This document shows, piece by piece, positions 15,695 to 23,740 of a stretch of 40,203 nt of DNA. The position numbers were made by a program, and so were the translations under genes. The stretch's first letter is position 1. Each line of letters starts with the position of its first letter. Source of the stretch: Verrucomicrobiales bacterium (GTDB lineage Bacteria > Verrucomicrobiota > Verrucomicrobiia > Limisphaerales > UBA9464). The stretch is taken from NCBI GenBank assembly GCA_005805505.1, contig SYMJ01000191.1, positions 1-40,203 on the forward strand. The letters run 5' to 3'. Under the pieces are notes generated by a model, which ran no database searches, was not told where the DNA came from, and worked only from the letters and a program-made list of their open reading frames with translations.

Positions 15695-16810
15695 CTACCG
15701 GGAACTCTGGGAAACGGTGCTCCCTTGAGTCTGCGTTCGTGAATAATAGCGAAACCGGTTCACCCGATACACATAGGCCAGAATCTCCGCCACCGCGGTG
15801 TACAACTGGAGGGGAATATCGCCGTCCACCTTGCCGTACTTGAAGAGCATGCGCGCCAGCGGTTTATTCTCCATCACCGGAATTTGAAGCTTTTCGGCCA
15901 ATTCACGGATACGCAACGCATTGAAATCTTTGGCCATGGCAATGATTCGCGGCGCTGCCATCGTGTCCCGATCATAGCGCAGTGCCACCGCGATGTGGGT
16001 CGGATTAGCGATGACCACGTCGGCATTCGGGAGATCTTCCAACTGCGCCTTGAAGGATTTTCGGCGCATCCGTCGTTTGCGCATCTCCCCCTTCACATGG
16101 GGGTTTCCCTCGCTCTGCTTGCCCTCGTCCTTAACCTCCTGCTTGGTCATCATGAGGTCGCGCTGCGTCTTCCAGAGCTGATAGGCATAGTCGATGGCTG
16201 CTATCAAAATCATCGCCAAGAGCACCCGACTGCCGATGCGCATCGTCGTCTCGGAGAGGAATGTGCCCACCCGGGAAATGTCCACTGGTGCATTAAAGAT
16301 CGGATCGTCGAGTACCGAGCGCACCTGATTCCAGGAGAACCAGCTAATCGCACCGAGCTTCACGAGATTCACCGCTGCCGGAAATAGGGCCTGAAAGGAA
16401 AAGATTCGTTTGAATCCCGCCATGGGATTCAAACGCTCCCAATTGAAGCTAATGGGGTCGCTCAACATCCGGAAGCGGCTTTGCACCAGACCCGCCACCA
16501 ACCCGCCCACTCCCGTGGCGATCACCGGTGGGGCCACGCAACCGACCAGAGTCATGGCCGATTCGGAGGCTTTGTCTTGGAGGTTGTTGACGTCGATCGC
16601 CGTGTCGTGGAGGTGAAAAAAAACCGTCTGGAACACGCCGGTCAAATCCTTGAGCAACTGCCCGCCATAAGATTGAAGTGCCCACACGCCGGCCATGAGT
16701 ACGAACGCGGTCTGAATCTCCTGGGACTTGGCGAACTGCCCCTTGCCCAAGGCATCGCTCAACCGCCTGTCTGTCGGTTGCTCTGTCTTATCGCCACTCT
16801 CTTCGGACAT
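15695..16810 (-). CDS. flhB: Flagellar export gate protein FlhB
   Basis: A 371-residue switch protein of the flagellar type III export apparatus. The N-terminus (EQPTDRRLSDALGKGQFAKS) is typical, followed by four transmembrane segments. The cytoplasmic linker has QEVKDEGKQSEG, and the autocleavage motif NPTHIAVALRYD is intact, so the protein should self-cleave between Asn and Pro to change export from rod/hook to filament substrates. A short C-terminal tail rich in Ser/Gln follows. It is the last gene of fliO-fliP-fliQ-fliR-flhB, 6 bp after fliR. Non-flagellar T3SS homologues (SctU) exist, but the presence of FliO and a signal-peptide FliP favours a flagellum. flhA is not in the window. Confidence 0.95.
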   Translation of the reverse strand: MSEESGDKTEQPTDRRLSDALGKGQFAKSQEIQTAFVLMAGVWALQSYGGQLLKDLTGVFQTVFFHLHDTAIDVNNLQDKASESAMTLVGCVAPPVIATGVGGLVAGLVQSRFRMLSDPISFNWERLNPMAGFKRIFSFQALFPAAVNLVKLGAISWFSWNQVRSVLDDPIFNAPVDISRVGTFLSETTMRIGSRVLLAMILIAAIDYAYQLWKTQRDLMMTKQEVKDEGKQSEGNPHVKGEMRKRRMRRKSFKAQLEDLPNADVVIANPTHIAVALRYDRDTMAAPRIIAMAKDFNALRIRELAEKLQIPVMENKPLARMLFKYGKVDGDIPLQLYTAVAEILAYVYRVNRFRYYSRTQTQGSTVSQSSR

Positions 16811-16816
16811 ACGCGT

Positions 16817-17599
16817 TCAGGGGTTCGAAGGGGTGTTTCCAAGAATTTGAGCAATGCGGACGAAATCGTCCGGAATCCGTCGCAGGAAATTGGCCGTGTG
16901 ATCGCCAATAAAGCGCATGCTCATGGCTAAGACGAACAGCCCGGACAGCACTCGGATCGGCATGCTTTCCGAGAACACGTTCATCTGAGGTACCGCTCGT
17001 CCGAGCATCGAGAACACCCAGGTAACCAAGAAGGCTACGGCCATAATGGGTGCCGCCACCTGAATCCCCGCCGAGAGGATCCACCCTGTGTGGACGAGGA
17101 CATTGCGCATCAGGTCCTCGCTGCCATGGGCCGCCCCCATGGGAAGCACGGAATAGGTCCGGCTAAAAAACACCAGAATCCAGTGATGGATGTCCAAACC
17201 GAAGAAAGTGATCACCCCCAGCCAGTACAGCAGCGTCGAAGTAATGGGCGCAGCGGCATTGGATCCCGGGTTCAGAATTGTGGACATGGTGAGACCTAGG
17301 TCGTTGGCGATGAGGGAGCCCGCGACATCCAGCGCAAAAAATGCGAAGCGGCAGATGAAGCCCAATACGACTCCGGCGGTCATCTCCACAAAAATCACCT
17401 GGATGAGCCACCACAGCGAATCGACCTTCAATTCAATGGGCGGCAACAGCGGCGTGGCCAAGGTGGCGAGCATGACTCCCAAGGCAACCTTTAGGGGGCG
17501 GGGCACCTGGTTTCCGGAAAAAACCGGCATCGTGAGGATGAGGCCGCTCGCTCTCACCATCACCAACACCCAGACCGAAATGGATTGGGTCGCCGTCAT
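16817..17599 (-). CDS. fliR: Flagellar export gate protein FliR
   Basis: A 260-residue polytopic membrane protein, the usual FliR length. It starts with a hydrophobic helix containing LVMVRASGLILTMPVF and has further helices through MRFIGDHTANFL near the end. FliR assembles with FliP and FliQ into the helical core of the export gate that passes flagellar subunits across the inner membrane. The order fliQ, fliR, flhB and the 3-bp gap to fliQ support the call over a type III secretion SctT protein. The stop is 6 bp before flhB, suggesting close coupling. Confidence 0.94.
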   Translation of the reverse strand: MTATQSISVWVLVMVRASGLILTMPVFSGNQVPRPLKVALGVMLATLATPLLPPIELKVDSLWWLIQVIFVEMTAGVVLGFICRFAFFALDVAGSLIANDLGLTMSTILNPGSNAAAPITSTLLYWLGVITFFGLDIHHWILVFFSRTYSVLPMGAAHGSEDLMRNVLVHTGWILSAGIQVAAPIMAVAFLVTWVFSMLGRAVPQMNVFSESMPIRVLSGLFVLAMSMRFIGDHTANFLRRIPDDFVRIAQILGNTPSNP

Positions 17600-17602
17600 C
17601 GC

Positions 17603-17872
17603 TCAACCAACCATCTGGGGCATCTGCTCAATGACCGAGCGGGTGAACTCGATCATGGTTCGAACCATCCAGGGCAGCATCACCACGATGAGCGAGAGCA
17701 CCGCCAAGGCCTTAGGAACAAACGACAGCGTCTGCTCGTGGATCGACGTGACCGCTTGGAAAACGCTCACACCGAGGCCGATAACCAGGGCCGTCATCAG
17801 GATCGGCGAGGCCAACGTCACGGAGTTGAGAATTAGCGACTTGATGATTTCAACAGCGGTTTCAGGGTTCAT
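17603..17872 (-). CDS. fliQ: Flagellar export gate protein FliQ
   Basis: An 89-residue protein with two transmembrane helices (SVTLASPILMTALVIGLGVSV and LSFVPKALAVLSLIVVMLP) joined by a loop, the standard FliQ plan. Starting at ATG 17872 (MNPETAVEIIKS) gives exactly the family length and the usual N-terminus; the longer frame from TTG 17899 would add nine atypical residues. FliQ packs around the FliP-FliR core in the export gate. It is followed 3 bp later by fliR and preceded by a 49-bp gap after fliP. Confidence 0.94.
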   Translation of the reverse strand: MNPETAVEIIKSLILNSVTLASPILMTALVIGLGVSVFQAVTSIHEQTLSFVPKALAVLSLIVVMLPWMVRTMIEFTRSVIEQMPQMVG

Positions 17873-17921
17873 GAATCGGGTCGGAAAGTTAGGGAGCAAC
17901 TGAGAGAATACCGGTGGGCTT

Positions 17922-18755
17922 TCAGACCCCGAAACTCATCAGCAACGAACGGACGATGAGGGACCATCCGTCCACCAAGACGAAGAGCAGGATCTTCAGC
18001 GGCAAGGCAATGGTCGCGGGCGGCATCATCATCATGCCCATGCTCATCAGGATGGTGGCGACCACGATGTCGATGAGGATGAAGGGCACGAAAATCAGGA
18101 ATCCCATCTGAAAGGCCGTCCGAAGCTCGCTAATGATGTAGGCCGGAATGACCACTCGCAGGGGTAGGGCCTCGGGTGTGGTCGGCGGGATCTTGGCCAA
18201 TTCCACGAACAACTCGACATCCTTGGGGCGCGTTTGTCGCAGCATGAAGGACCGGATGGGCTTCGACGCTTCCTCCATGGCCTGGGTCGAGGTGATCTTC
18301 TTCTCCATGTAGGGCTGAAGGGCGTTGGTCTGAACCTTGGACCACACCGGTTCCATGACGAAATAGGTGAGAAAGAGCGATAACCCAATGATGACCTGGT
18401 TGGCCGGAGCGCCCTGAAGAGTCAAGGCGTTGCGAACGAAGGACAGCACGATGACGATACGGCTGAAGCAAGTCATCAGCAGCACGATGGACGGGGCCAT
18501 CGACAACAGCGTGAAGGCAAAAAGCACCTGGATGGCGACATCCGCATCTTTTGGCTGCCCAACGCCATCCATGCCGATGTTCAAGGTCAAGGGAGGCAGG
18601 CCCCCCACCGAAGTGCCCGTCGTTGTCGGGGCTTGCGCCACGGCCGCCAGCGGCGCCAGCAAGAGCAGCAAAAAACCAAAGAGAAACCCGGTGATTCCCC
18701 ATCCCATCCGCCGGACGGAGCCAAGGCTTCGGCATGCTTGGATCGAAGTGCTCAT
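17922..18755 (-). CDS. fliP: Flagellar export gate protein FliP
   Basis: A 277-residue protein with a cleavable signal peptide (FLFGFLLLLLAPLAAVAQ, about residues 23-40), as is characteristic of flagellar FliP. Family sequence follows: LLMTCFSRIVIVLSFVRNAL, QVIIGLSLFLTYFVM, a periplasmic region with IRSFMLRQ, and the C-terminal LRTAFQMGFLIFVPFILIDI and SMGMMMMPP. FliP forms the pentameric core of the export pore. Its ATG overlaps the fliO stop codon by ATGA (18752-18755), which indicates translational coupling. Confidence 0.96.
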   Translation of the reverse strand: MSTSIQACRSLGSVRRMGWGITGFLFGFLLLLLAPLAAVAQAPTTTGTSVGGLPPLTLNIGMDGVGQPKDADVAIQVLFAFTLLSMAPSIVLLMTCFSRIVIVLSFVRNALTLQGAPANQVIIGLSLFLTYFVMEPVWSKVQTNALQPYMEKKITSTQAMEEASKPIRSFMLRQTRPKDVELFVELAKIPPTTPEALPLRVVIPAYIISELRTAFQMGFLIFVPFILIDIVVATILMSMGMMMMPPATIALPLKILLFVLVDGWSLIVRSLLMSFGV

Positions 18756-19210
18756 GCTGAAGGTGTCGAAGCCTTCTCTAGGACACTCCGGAACGAGCCC
18801 TCGGAGGCCGGGTTCACAGATAGGTTTACAGCCGGAGGGCCGGGATCCGACGATGAAGAGCTGCCCGATACGGACGGATCAGCATCCAACGGCGACAGCA
18901 GCGATAACCCGTTGGGAGAACCCCCGATGAGAAACTGTTGATGCCGGTAGGCCACCACGTACACAGACAACCGCTGTCCCAAGCTCTTCACATCGACGAC
19001 CCTCAAACCGCTGACAGGAGTCCGCTGCAGAAGGAATTGCTGCCAGTGCCGGTAAATCCAGAGGGCGCCGATGAGCACGGCAAACACCAGAGCGAGCGCT
19101 CCAAGCATGCGCCCCAGCGTTCCAGCTGTGCTGCTCAAATCGGGCGCAGCCAGCGCATTGGTTAGAGAACCTGGCGGCAGAATCGAAGAAATGGAATTGG
19201 TGGAGCCCAC
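18752..19210 (-). CDS. fliO: Flagellar biosynthesis protein FliO
   Basis: A 152-residue protein with one transmembrane helix (LGALALVFAVLIGALWIYRHW) and a cytoplasmic part containing LRVVDVKSLGQRLSVYVV and HQQFLIGGSPNGLSLLSPL, the FliO signature. FliO is an assembly chaperone for the FliP ring. I start at GTG 19210, because GGAGGGG at 19217-19223 lies 6 bases before it; the longer TTG 19225 start would place this site inside the gene. The C-terminal region is a Ser/Gly/Pro-rich, poorly conserved tail. It is the first gene of the operon; the 178-bp gap to priA should hold the promoter. Confidence 0.88.
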   Translation of the reverse strand: MGSTNSISSILPPGSLTNALAAPDLSSTAGTLGRMLGALALVFAVLIGALWIYRHWQQFLLQRTPVSGLRVVDVKSLGQRLSVYVVAYRHQQFLIGGSPNGLSLLSPLDADPSVSGSSSSSDPGPPAVNLSVNPASEGSFRSVLEKASTPSA

Positions 19211-19216
19211 GCGACT

Positions 19217-19223
19217 CCCCTCC
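19217..19223 (-). promoter_or_regulatory. Ribosome binding site of fliO
   Basis: GGAGGGG on the minus strand, 6 bases before GTG 19210. It is among the strongest Shine-Dalgarno matches in the window and decides the fliO start. Confidence 0.6.
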
Positions 19224-19388
19224 AAGCAGCGGGTGTGCCGAAGCTATTTCTGGCCTGAAAATTGGGCTTTTACGGAGTTTTAGTCTCCCACCGGCACCGA
19301 TTGCCGAACGGGAGAAGCCAACCTCCTCGGCAAAAACATCCACTACCCATCCACCCACCTCCCGGCATTCCCGAGAGATCCCCGCCGG

Positions 19389-21623
19389 TCATCCCAAATT
19401 CACCGGATCGATGTCGATGATCAGGGTCAGGTCGGCGGGCAATGCGAAGGTCTGTTCGATTTTCCCCAACTCGATGGACAAGCGACTCATCGCCGAGGTG
19501 CGCAGCATGATCTGATGCCTAAAGAAACTCTCAGCCTTCAGCAACGGGGCCGGGGCCGGGCCGGCCAGAATCAGGTCCTTCCAATCCTTGAAGGCTGCGT
19601 CGAGCGCCTTGCGCAAGTGTTCAGCAAAGAGCTTCACCTTGTCTTCGTTGCGTCCCTTCAACGTCAGCAAGGCCACCCGAGCGACCGGCGGGTACCGCAA
19701 CTGCTCCCGGAACTCCACCTCCTGCTCGTAAAATCCCAGATAGTCATGCCGGCGGGCATACTGGATGGCCGGGTGGAACGGAGTGAAACTCTGGACGAAC
19801 ACCTCGCCCTCGACATCACCTCTCCCGGCCCGGCCGCTGACCTGGGTGAGCAACTGAAAGGTGCGCTCACCCGCGCGGAAATCCGCCTGATGCAGACTTA
19901 GGTCGGCATGAACGATGCCCACCAGGGTGACATTCGGGAAATGCAGTCCCTTGGCGATCATCTGGGTGCCCACCAAGATGTCGATTTTGCCAACCCGAAA
20001 GTCAGTGAGGATGCGCCGATAATCCTCCTTCCGCTTCAGGGTATCCGAATCCATGCGTTCGATCCGAGCGTGCGGGAACCCCTTACGCAGGGCGTCCTCG
20101 ACACGCTCGGTGCCAATCCCCGCGAACCGGATGGCCGGATTACCACAACCCGGGGCCGGGCAATGTTCCGGAACCGGTTCTTCATGGCCGCAAATATGGC
20201 AGAGCAACCGTCGGGAGGCCCGGTGATAGGTCAGCGAAACCGAACAATTGGGGCATCCGGCCACATGACCGCACTGGGGGCATTGCAGCGAAGTCGAAAA
20301 GCCCCGCCGATTGAGGAACAGCATGGTCTGCTCGCGGCGCTCCAGACGTTGGGTGATCGCCTCCCGGAGGCGTTGGGTGAACACCGGAGGAGCCCCGCTC
20401 TTGGACTTACGAGATTCTTCGCGCAAATCCACCACGCGCACCACCGGCAGTCGCTTGTCGTCCACCCGCTTGGCCATCTCGAGAAGGGTGTATTTTCCGC
20501 GGCGTGCATTGTGGAAACTCTCCATCGAGGGCGTCGCCGATCCCAACATCACCAACGCCCCCTCGCGCTGAGCGCGCACCACTGCCACGTCTCGGGCATG
20601 GTAGCGGGGAGTCTCCTCCTGTTTGTAGGAATGCTCGTGTTCCTCGTCGACGATGATCAACCCCAGCGAGTGCACCGGAGCAAACACCGCCGAACGGGCC
20701 CCGATGACGATCCGAGCACGCCCCTGCCGGATCTTGTGCCACTCGTCATGACGTTCCCCGGCTGAGAGATGCGAATGCAGCACGGCCACAAGGGTCCGAT
20801 GGGGGCCCGACGAAAATCGGGCCTTGAAGCGCTCCACCGTCTGTGGGGTCAGTGAGATTTCGGGCACCAGCACGATCGCTCCGCGTCCCTGCACCAGCGC
20901 ATGTTGAATGGCCTGCAAGTACACCTCGGTCTTGCCCGAACCGGTCACACCAAAGAGCAGGAACGGCTTAGCCGGTTCGCCCCGCACGAGTCCGTCATGG
21001 GCCTTCACCAACGCCTGGAATGCCACCAGTTGCTCGTCATTAAGAGTCAATGGCGTGGTCGGGACGATGAGTTCCCGAGCATACGGGTCCCGCTCATCGA
21101 TCTTCGGGGCGATGCACACCAACCCCTTGTCTTCGAGTTTGCGCACCGTTTCGGCCGTCGTCTCACCAAGCCGGAGCAACTCCTGCAGCGGCAACTCCCG
21201 CCATTCGTCGATGATGCGCCAGATCGTTTCCTGTCTCGGCGTGAGCTTGGGCATTTCGCCAACAACCGTCAGCGCATGCACATGAAGTCGTTCACGCCAA
21301 CCGGCTTCCTCCTTTCGGACGGCCTCCGGCAATACGCTCTTGAGGGCCGTCTCGACGGCGCAGCAATAGTAAGAGGCGATCCAACGGGCCAACTCCAACA
21401 CCTGTGGTGTGACCAGAGTTTGTGCTCCGAGCACATTCAGGATCGGCTTGAGATGGGTCTGCGGCGACGACTCCGCCAACTCGGTCACCACCCCCAGCAC
21501 CTGACGATGCCCAAAGGGCACCTTGACCCGGGAGCCCACGGCCACCCGATCCGAGAACTCCTCCGGAATGGAATAGTCGAACTCCTTGCGGAGGGCTATT
21601 TCGAGAGTGACGCGTGCGACCAC
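19389..21623 (-). CDS. priA: Primosomal replication restart helicase PriA
   Basis: A 744-residue superfamily 2 helicase that reloads the replisome at collapsed forks. The N-terminal 3'-end-binding domain is followed by Walker A GVTGSGKTEVY, EISLTPQT, DEEHEHSYKQEE (Walker B/aromatic-rich loop) and LGSATPS. The eight-Cys zinc-binding region runs from CPQCGHVAGCPNC to CHICGHEE and CPAPGC. Motifs V-VI appear as GTQMIAKGLHFPNV and QVSGRAGRGD. I start at GTG 21623, where the protein reads VVARVTLEIALRKEFDYS like the usual PriA N-terminus, with GGGGA upstream. The longer frame to 21710 would overlap the glycosyltransferase gene by about 70 bp. It is 16 bp downstream of that gene, so the two are probably co-transcribed. 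Confidence 0.95.
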   Translation of the reverse strand: MVARVTLEIALRKEFDYSIPEEFSDRVAVGSRVKVPFGHRQVLGVVTELAESSPQTHLKPILNVLGAQTLVTPQVLELARWIASYYCCAVETALKSVLPEAVRKEEAGWRERLHVHALTVVGEMPKLTPRQETIWRIIDEWRELPLQELLRLGETTAETVRKLEDKGLVCIAPKIDERDPYARELIVPTTPLTLNDEQLVAFQALVKAHDGLVRGEPAKPFLLFGVTGSGKTEVYLQAIQHALVQGRGAIVLVPEISLTPQTVERFKARFSSGPHRTLVAVLHSHLSAGERHDEWHKIRQGRARIVIGARSAVFAPVHSLGLIIVDEEHEHSYKQEETPRYHARDVAVVRAQREGALVMLGSATPSMESFHNARRGKYTLLEMAKRVDDKRLPVVRVVDLREESRKSKSGAPPVFTQRLREAITQRLERREQTMLFLNRRGFSTSLQCPQCGHVAGCPNCSVSLTYHRASRRLLCHICGHEEPVPEHCPAPGCGNPAIRFAGIGTERVEDALRKGFPHARIERMDSDTLKRKEDYRRILTDFRVGKIDILVGTQMIAKGLHFPNVTLVGIVHADLSLHQADFRAGERTFQLLTQVSGRAGRGDVEGEVFVQSFTPFHPAIQYARRHDYLGFYEQEVEFREQLRYPPVARVALLTLKGRNEDKVKLFAEHLRKALDAAFKDWKDLILAGPAPAPLLKAESFFRHQIMLRTSAMSRLSIELGKIEQTFALPADLTLIIDIDPVNLG

Positions 21624-21639
21624 GGGTTTGATTCCCCGA

Positions 21640-23487
21640 TCATTTGCGACTCTCGCGCCAGTAGGGGCGATCGGCGACGAAGAGATATCCGTTCTCGGGA
21701 TACCGATCACCGAAGGCGAACTTCAGAGGGAAACCCGACGGGATGTTTCCCTGGCGGAGCAGGTAATCCATGTAGAAACGCCCCCAGACGGCATCGGAGT
21801 CGTTCATCAATTTGGAATGCCACAACTGGTCACACGTAATCGAGGTGAGCAGCAGCGCGTTGAACGGACGCTGGAAGTCGTGGATTTGGTAGAAGTCTTC
21901 CTTGGGATCTTGTCCGGCCCGCAAGGTCAACGGCATGGAGTCAAGGTGGCCGTACCAGGCGACAGCCGCCGGCATATCGCTCAAGACCATGGCTCCCGGA
22001 GGGAGGTATCCCAGCAATTGTCGAATGACCGGCAGGTAATAAGGCGGATTGGACATGACCGGTTGGCGGGGCGGCAACAGCGAGATCACGAAGGGCATAA
22101 GGCACAGGGCCAGAGGCACCGCCATCGCCATCCACCGCGCCAACGGAAAAGGAAAGTCGAACGTATCGAGTGCCCACCGGAAGACCACCGCAGCGTAGAG
22201 CCCGGCCAGCGGGACAAACCACGCCAGGAGATTCTCGGAGTTTAGGAATGGGGACTGAGTGGACAAGTGCGTCTGGATCAAGGCCTGTCCCAGCACCAAC
22301 GCCAACAGCAAGGCCAAGAGCAACCAGCGGAACCGGTTCATTCGCGCATCTCCCATGGGCAACAGGAGCCCTACCAGCAGGAAGGCCCCGAACCAATTGC
22401 CGAACATTCGGGGGACGTCGTTGGCGAGGATCGACTGGGAATTGCTCAGGACCTTGGCCAACACCTCGGTCAGGCGCACCCGCGAGAGTTCTGGGTTCTG
22501 GGAACGCTCCAATCGGTCCTCAACAAAACCAAGAGTCCCGGACAGCGGTGCAAGGGTAGCAATGCCCATGGGCAATCCGCTGCGGAGGTAATTGCGGGTC
22601 ATCCAGGGAGCCGTCAGCAGCAGGAACGCCAGCAGGAGGCAACCCACCGTTCGAAGGCGAGCTTCGGCCGGAGCCCACCACCCCACACAAATGCCAATCG
22701 GCAGAACTAGGAATCCGAAGGAGTACGAGATGAGGAATCCGAGCCCGATCAACGCTCCGAGCACGGCCGACCAAAGCGCATATCGAAATGTCACGACCCG
22801 TGGGCGACCGTCTTCGTCCGGGTCGGCGGCCCCGCCGATGCGCAGGGCAACCACGCTGACCGCCACGCACAGCAACCCCAACCACACGGTGGGCAGTCCC
22901 GAGAAGGCGAAATCCCAGTTGAGCTTGGACCCCAAGAACACCACCACCGCCATCACTCCGATGGAGAGTTCAAACCATCGCCGACCCACTTGGAACAGCA
23001 CGAAGGCCAACCCACAAAAACCAATGAAATTGAGGCATCCCACCGCCACCTCGGCCGGCGGCCTGCGACGGGGTCCCGACTCCACACCATAGACCCAACG
23101 GTCTGGCAGCACTTTAAAAAGCACTCCCAACGCGACCGGGTACAGAGGTGGGTGAGAGATGTCGGGATGGGCCGCAGTGATGAGTTGACGCGGATTAACC
23201 CCCTGCTCCACCGCTCGGGGCGACTGGAGATGAAGGCTCAGCGGGCGGATCAACTGAGTGGTGAACCCCCGGCCCTCGGAGAGGTTGCGACCCAACTGAG
23301 CCAGGTCCATGGCCTCGACCGTGCTGAAATTTTTTACTCCATCAAAGTGGTAAAGTCCCAAGGCAATGAGGGTCAGCAGCAGCAAGATGAACCGCTGAAG
23401 CCAAACCCGACCTTCACCTTCTTCAAGGCTGTGGATGAGTTCTTGAATGCCCTTGGGCGGTTCGTTGTACTGCATGTGAGCGGCCAT
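21640..23487 (-). CDS. Polytopic membrane protein, glycosyltransferase family 39-like
   Basis: A 615-residue protein with an N-terminal cytoplasmic stretch, then roughly eleven hydrophobic helices (for example ILLLLTLIALGLYHF and VGCLLLAFLLLTAPWM) and a soluble C-terminal part of about 140 residues. The first periplasmic loop, with STVEAMDLAQLGRNLSEG, resembles the acidic-residue loop of GT-C enzymes (ArnT/PMT type), which use lipid-linked sugars. HPPLYP in the same loop is also typical. The acceptor is unknown. It is followed by priA (16 bp). The start at 23487 has a nearby in-frame alternative (Met5). Family membership is moderately secure; catalytic activity is inferred. Confidence 0.72.
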   Translation of the reverse strand: MAAHMQYNEPPKGIQELIHSLEEGEGRVWLQRFILLLLTLIALGLYHFDGVKNFSTVEAMDLAQLGRNLSEGRGFTTQLIRPLSLHLQSPRAVEQGVNPRQLITAAHPDISHPPLYPVALGVLFKVLPDRWVYGVESGPRRRPPAEVAVGCLNFIGFCGLAFVLFQVGRRWFELSIGVMAVVVFLGSKLNWDFAFSGLPTVWLGLLCVAVSVVALRIGGAADPDEDGRPRVVTFRYALWSAVLGALIGLGFLISYSFGFLVLPIGICVGWWAPAEARLRTVGCLLLAFLLLTAPWMTRNYLRSGLPMGIATLAPLSGTLGFVEDRLERSQNPELSRVRLTEVLAKVLSNSQSILANDVPRMFGNWFGAFLLVGLLLPMGDARMNRFRWLLLALLLALVLGQALIQTHLSTQSPFLNSENLLAWFVPLAGLYAAVVFRWALDTFDFPFPLARWMAMAVPLALCLMPFVISLLPPRQPVMSNPPYYLPVIRQLLGYLPPGAMVLSDMPAAVAWYGHLDSMPLTLRAGQDPKEDFYQIHDFQRPFNALLLTSITCDQLWHSKLMNDSDAVWGRFYMDYLLRQGNIPSGFPLKFAFGDRYPENGYLFVADRPYWRESRK

Positions 23488-23561
23488 TGGACAACAACCC
23501 CACCGGCTTGAAAAGGGGCGTCACGGCAAGTTTGGGAAGTTTATCTGGGGCTGGACGCTCG

Positions 23562-23740
23562 GCCGGAACGATTCAGTTGGGCGGAAAGGGATGGCGTGGC
23601 GGATTCTTTCGCAAGACGAGGCGAGAGCGAGGCGCGGGCCGATAGAAGGCCCAATGGTTGAGACCCGGATCGAGCGAACAACGAAGCTCTTGCGGAAGAA
23701 GACGTAGCCAGCACGACCGATCCAATTGAATCGTTCCGGC
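23562..23740. repeat. 179-bp palindromic MITE-like element
   Basis: The outer arms GCCGGAACGATTCAGTTGG (23562-23580) and CCAATTGAATCGTTCCGGC (23722-23740) are inverted repeats differing at one of 19 positions. Further in, TCTTTCGCAAGA and TCTTGCGGAAGA pair (one mismatch), and the centre is GGGCC-gatagaa-GGCCC. The whole tract is thus one long imperfect hairpin. A diverged relative lies at 1796-1925. It fills most of the gap between the glycosyltransferase and the ABC ATPase, its right arm ending against the latter's stop codon. No coding capacity is credible. It could be a non-autonomous mobile element, a structured RNA, or a transcription-ending hairpin. Confidence 0.75.

Noticed and set aside
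19226-19239. Sigma-54-like GG-N10-GC (GGCACACCCGCTGC) upstream of fliO
   Set aside because: The spacing fits -24/-12, but initiation would fall about at 19214, after the ribosome site and 4 bases before the start, giving a leaderless message.
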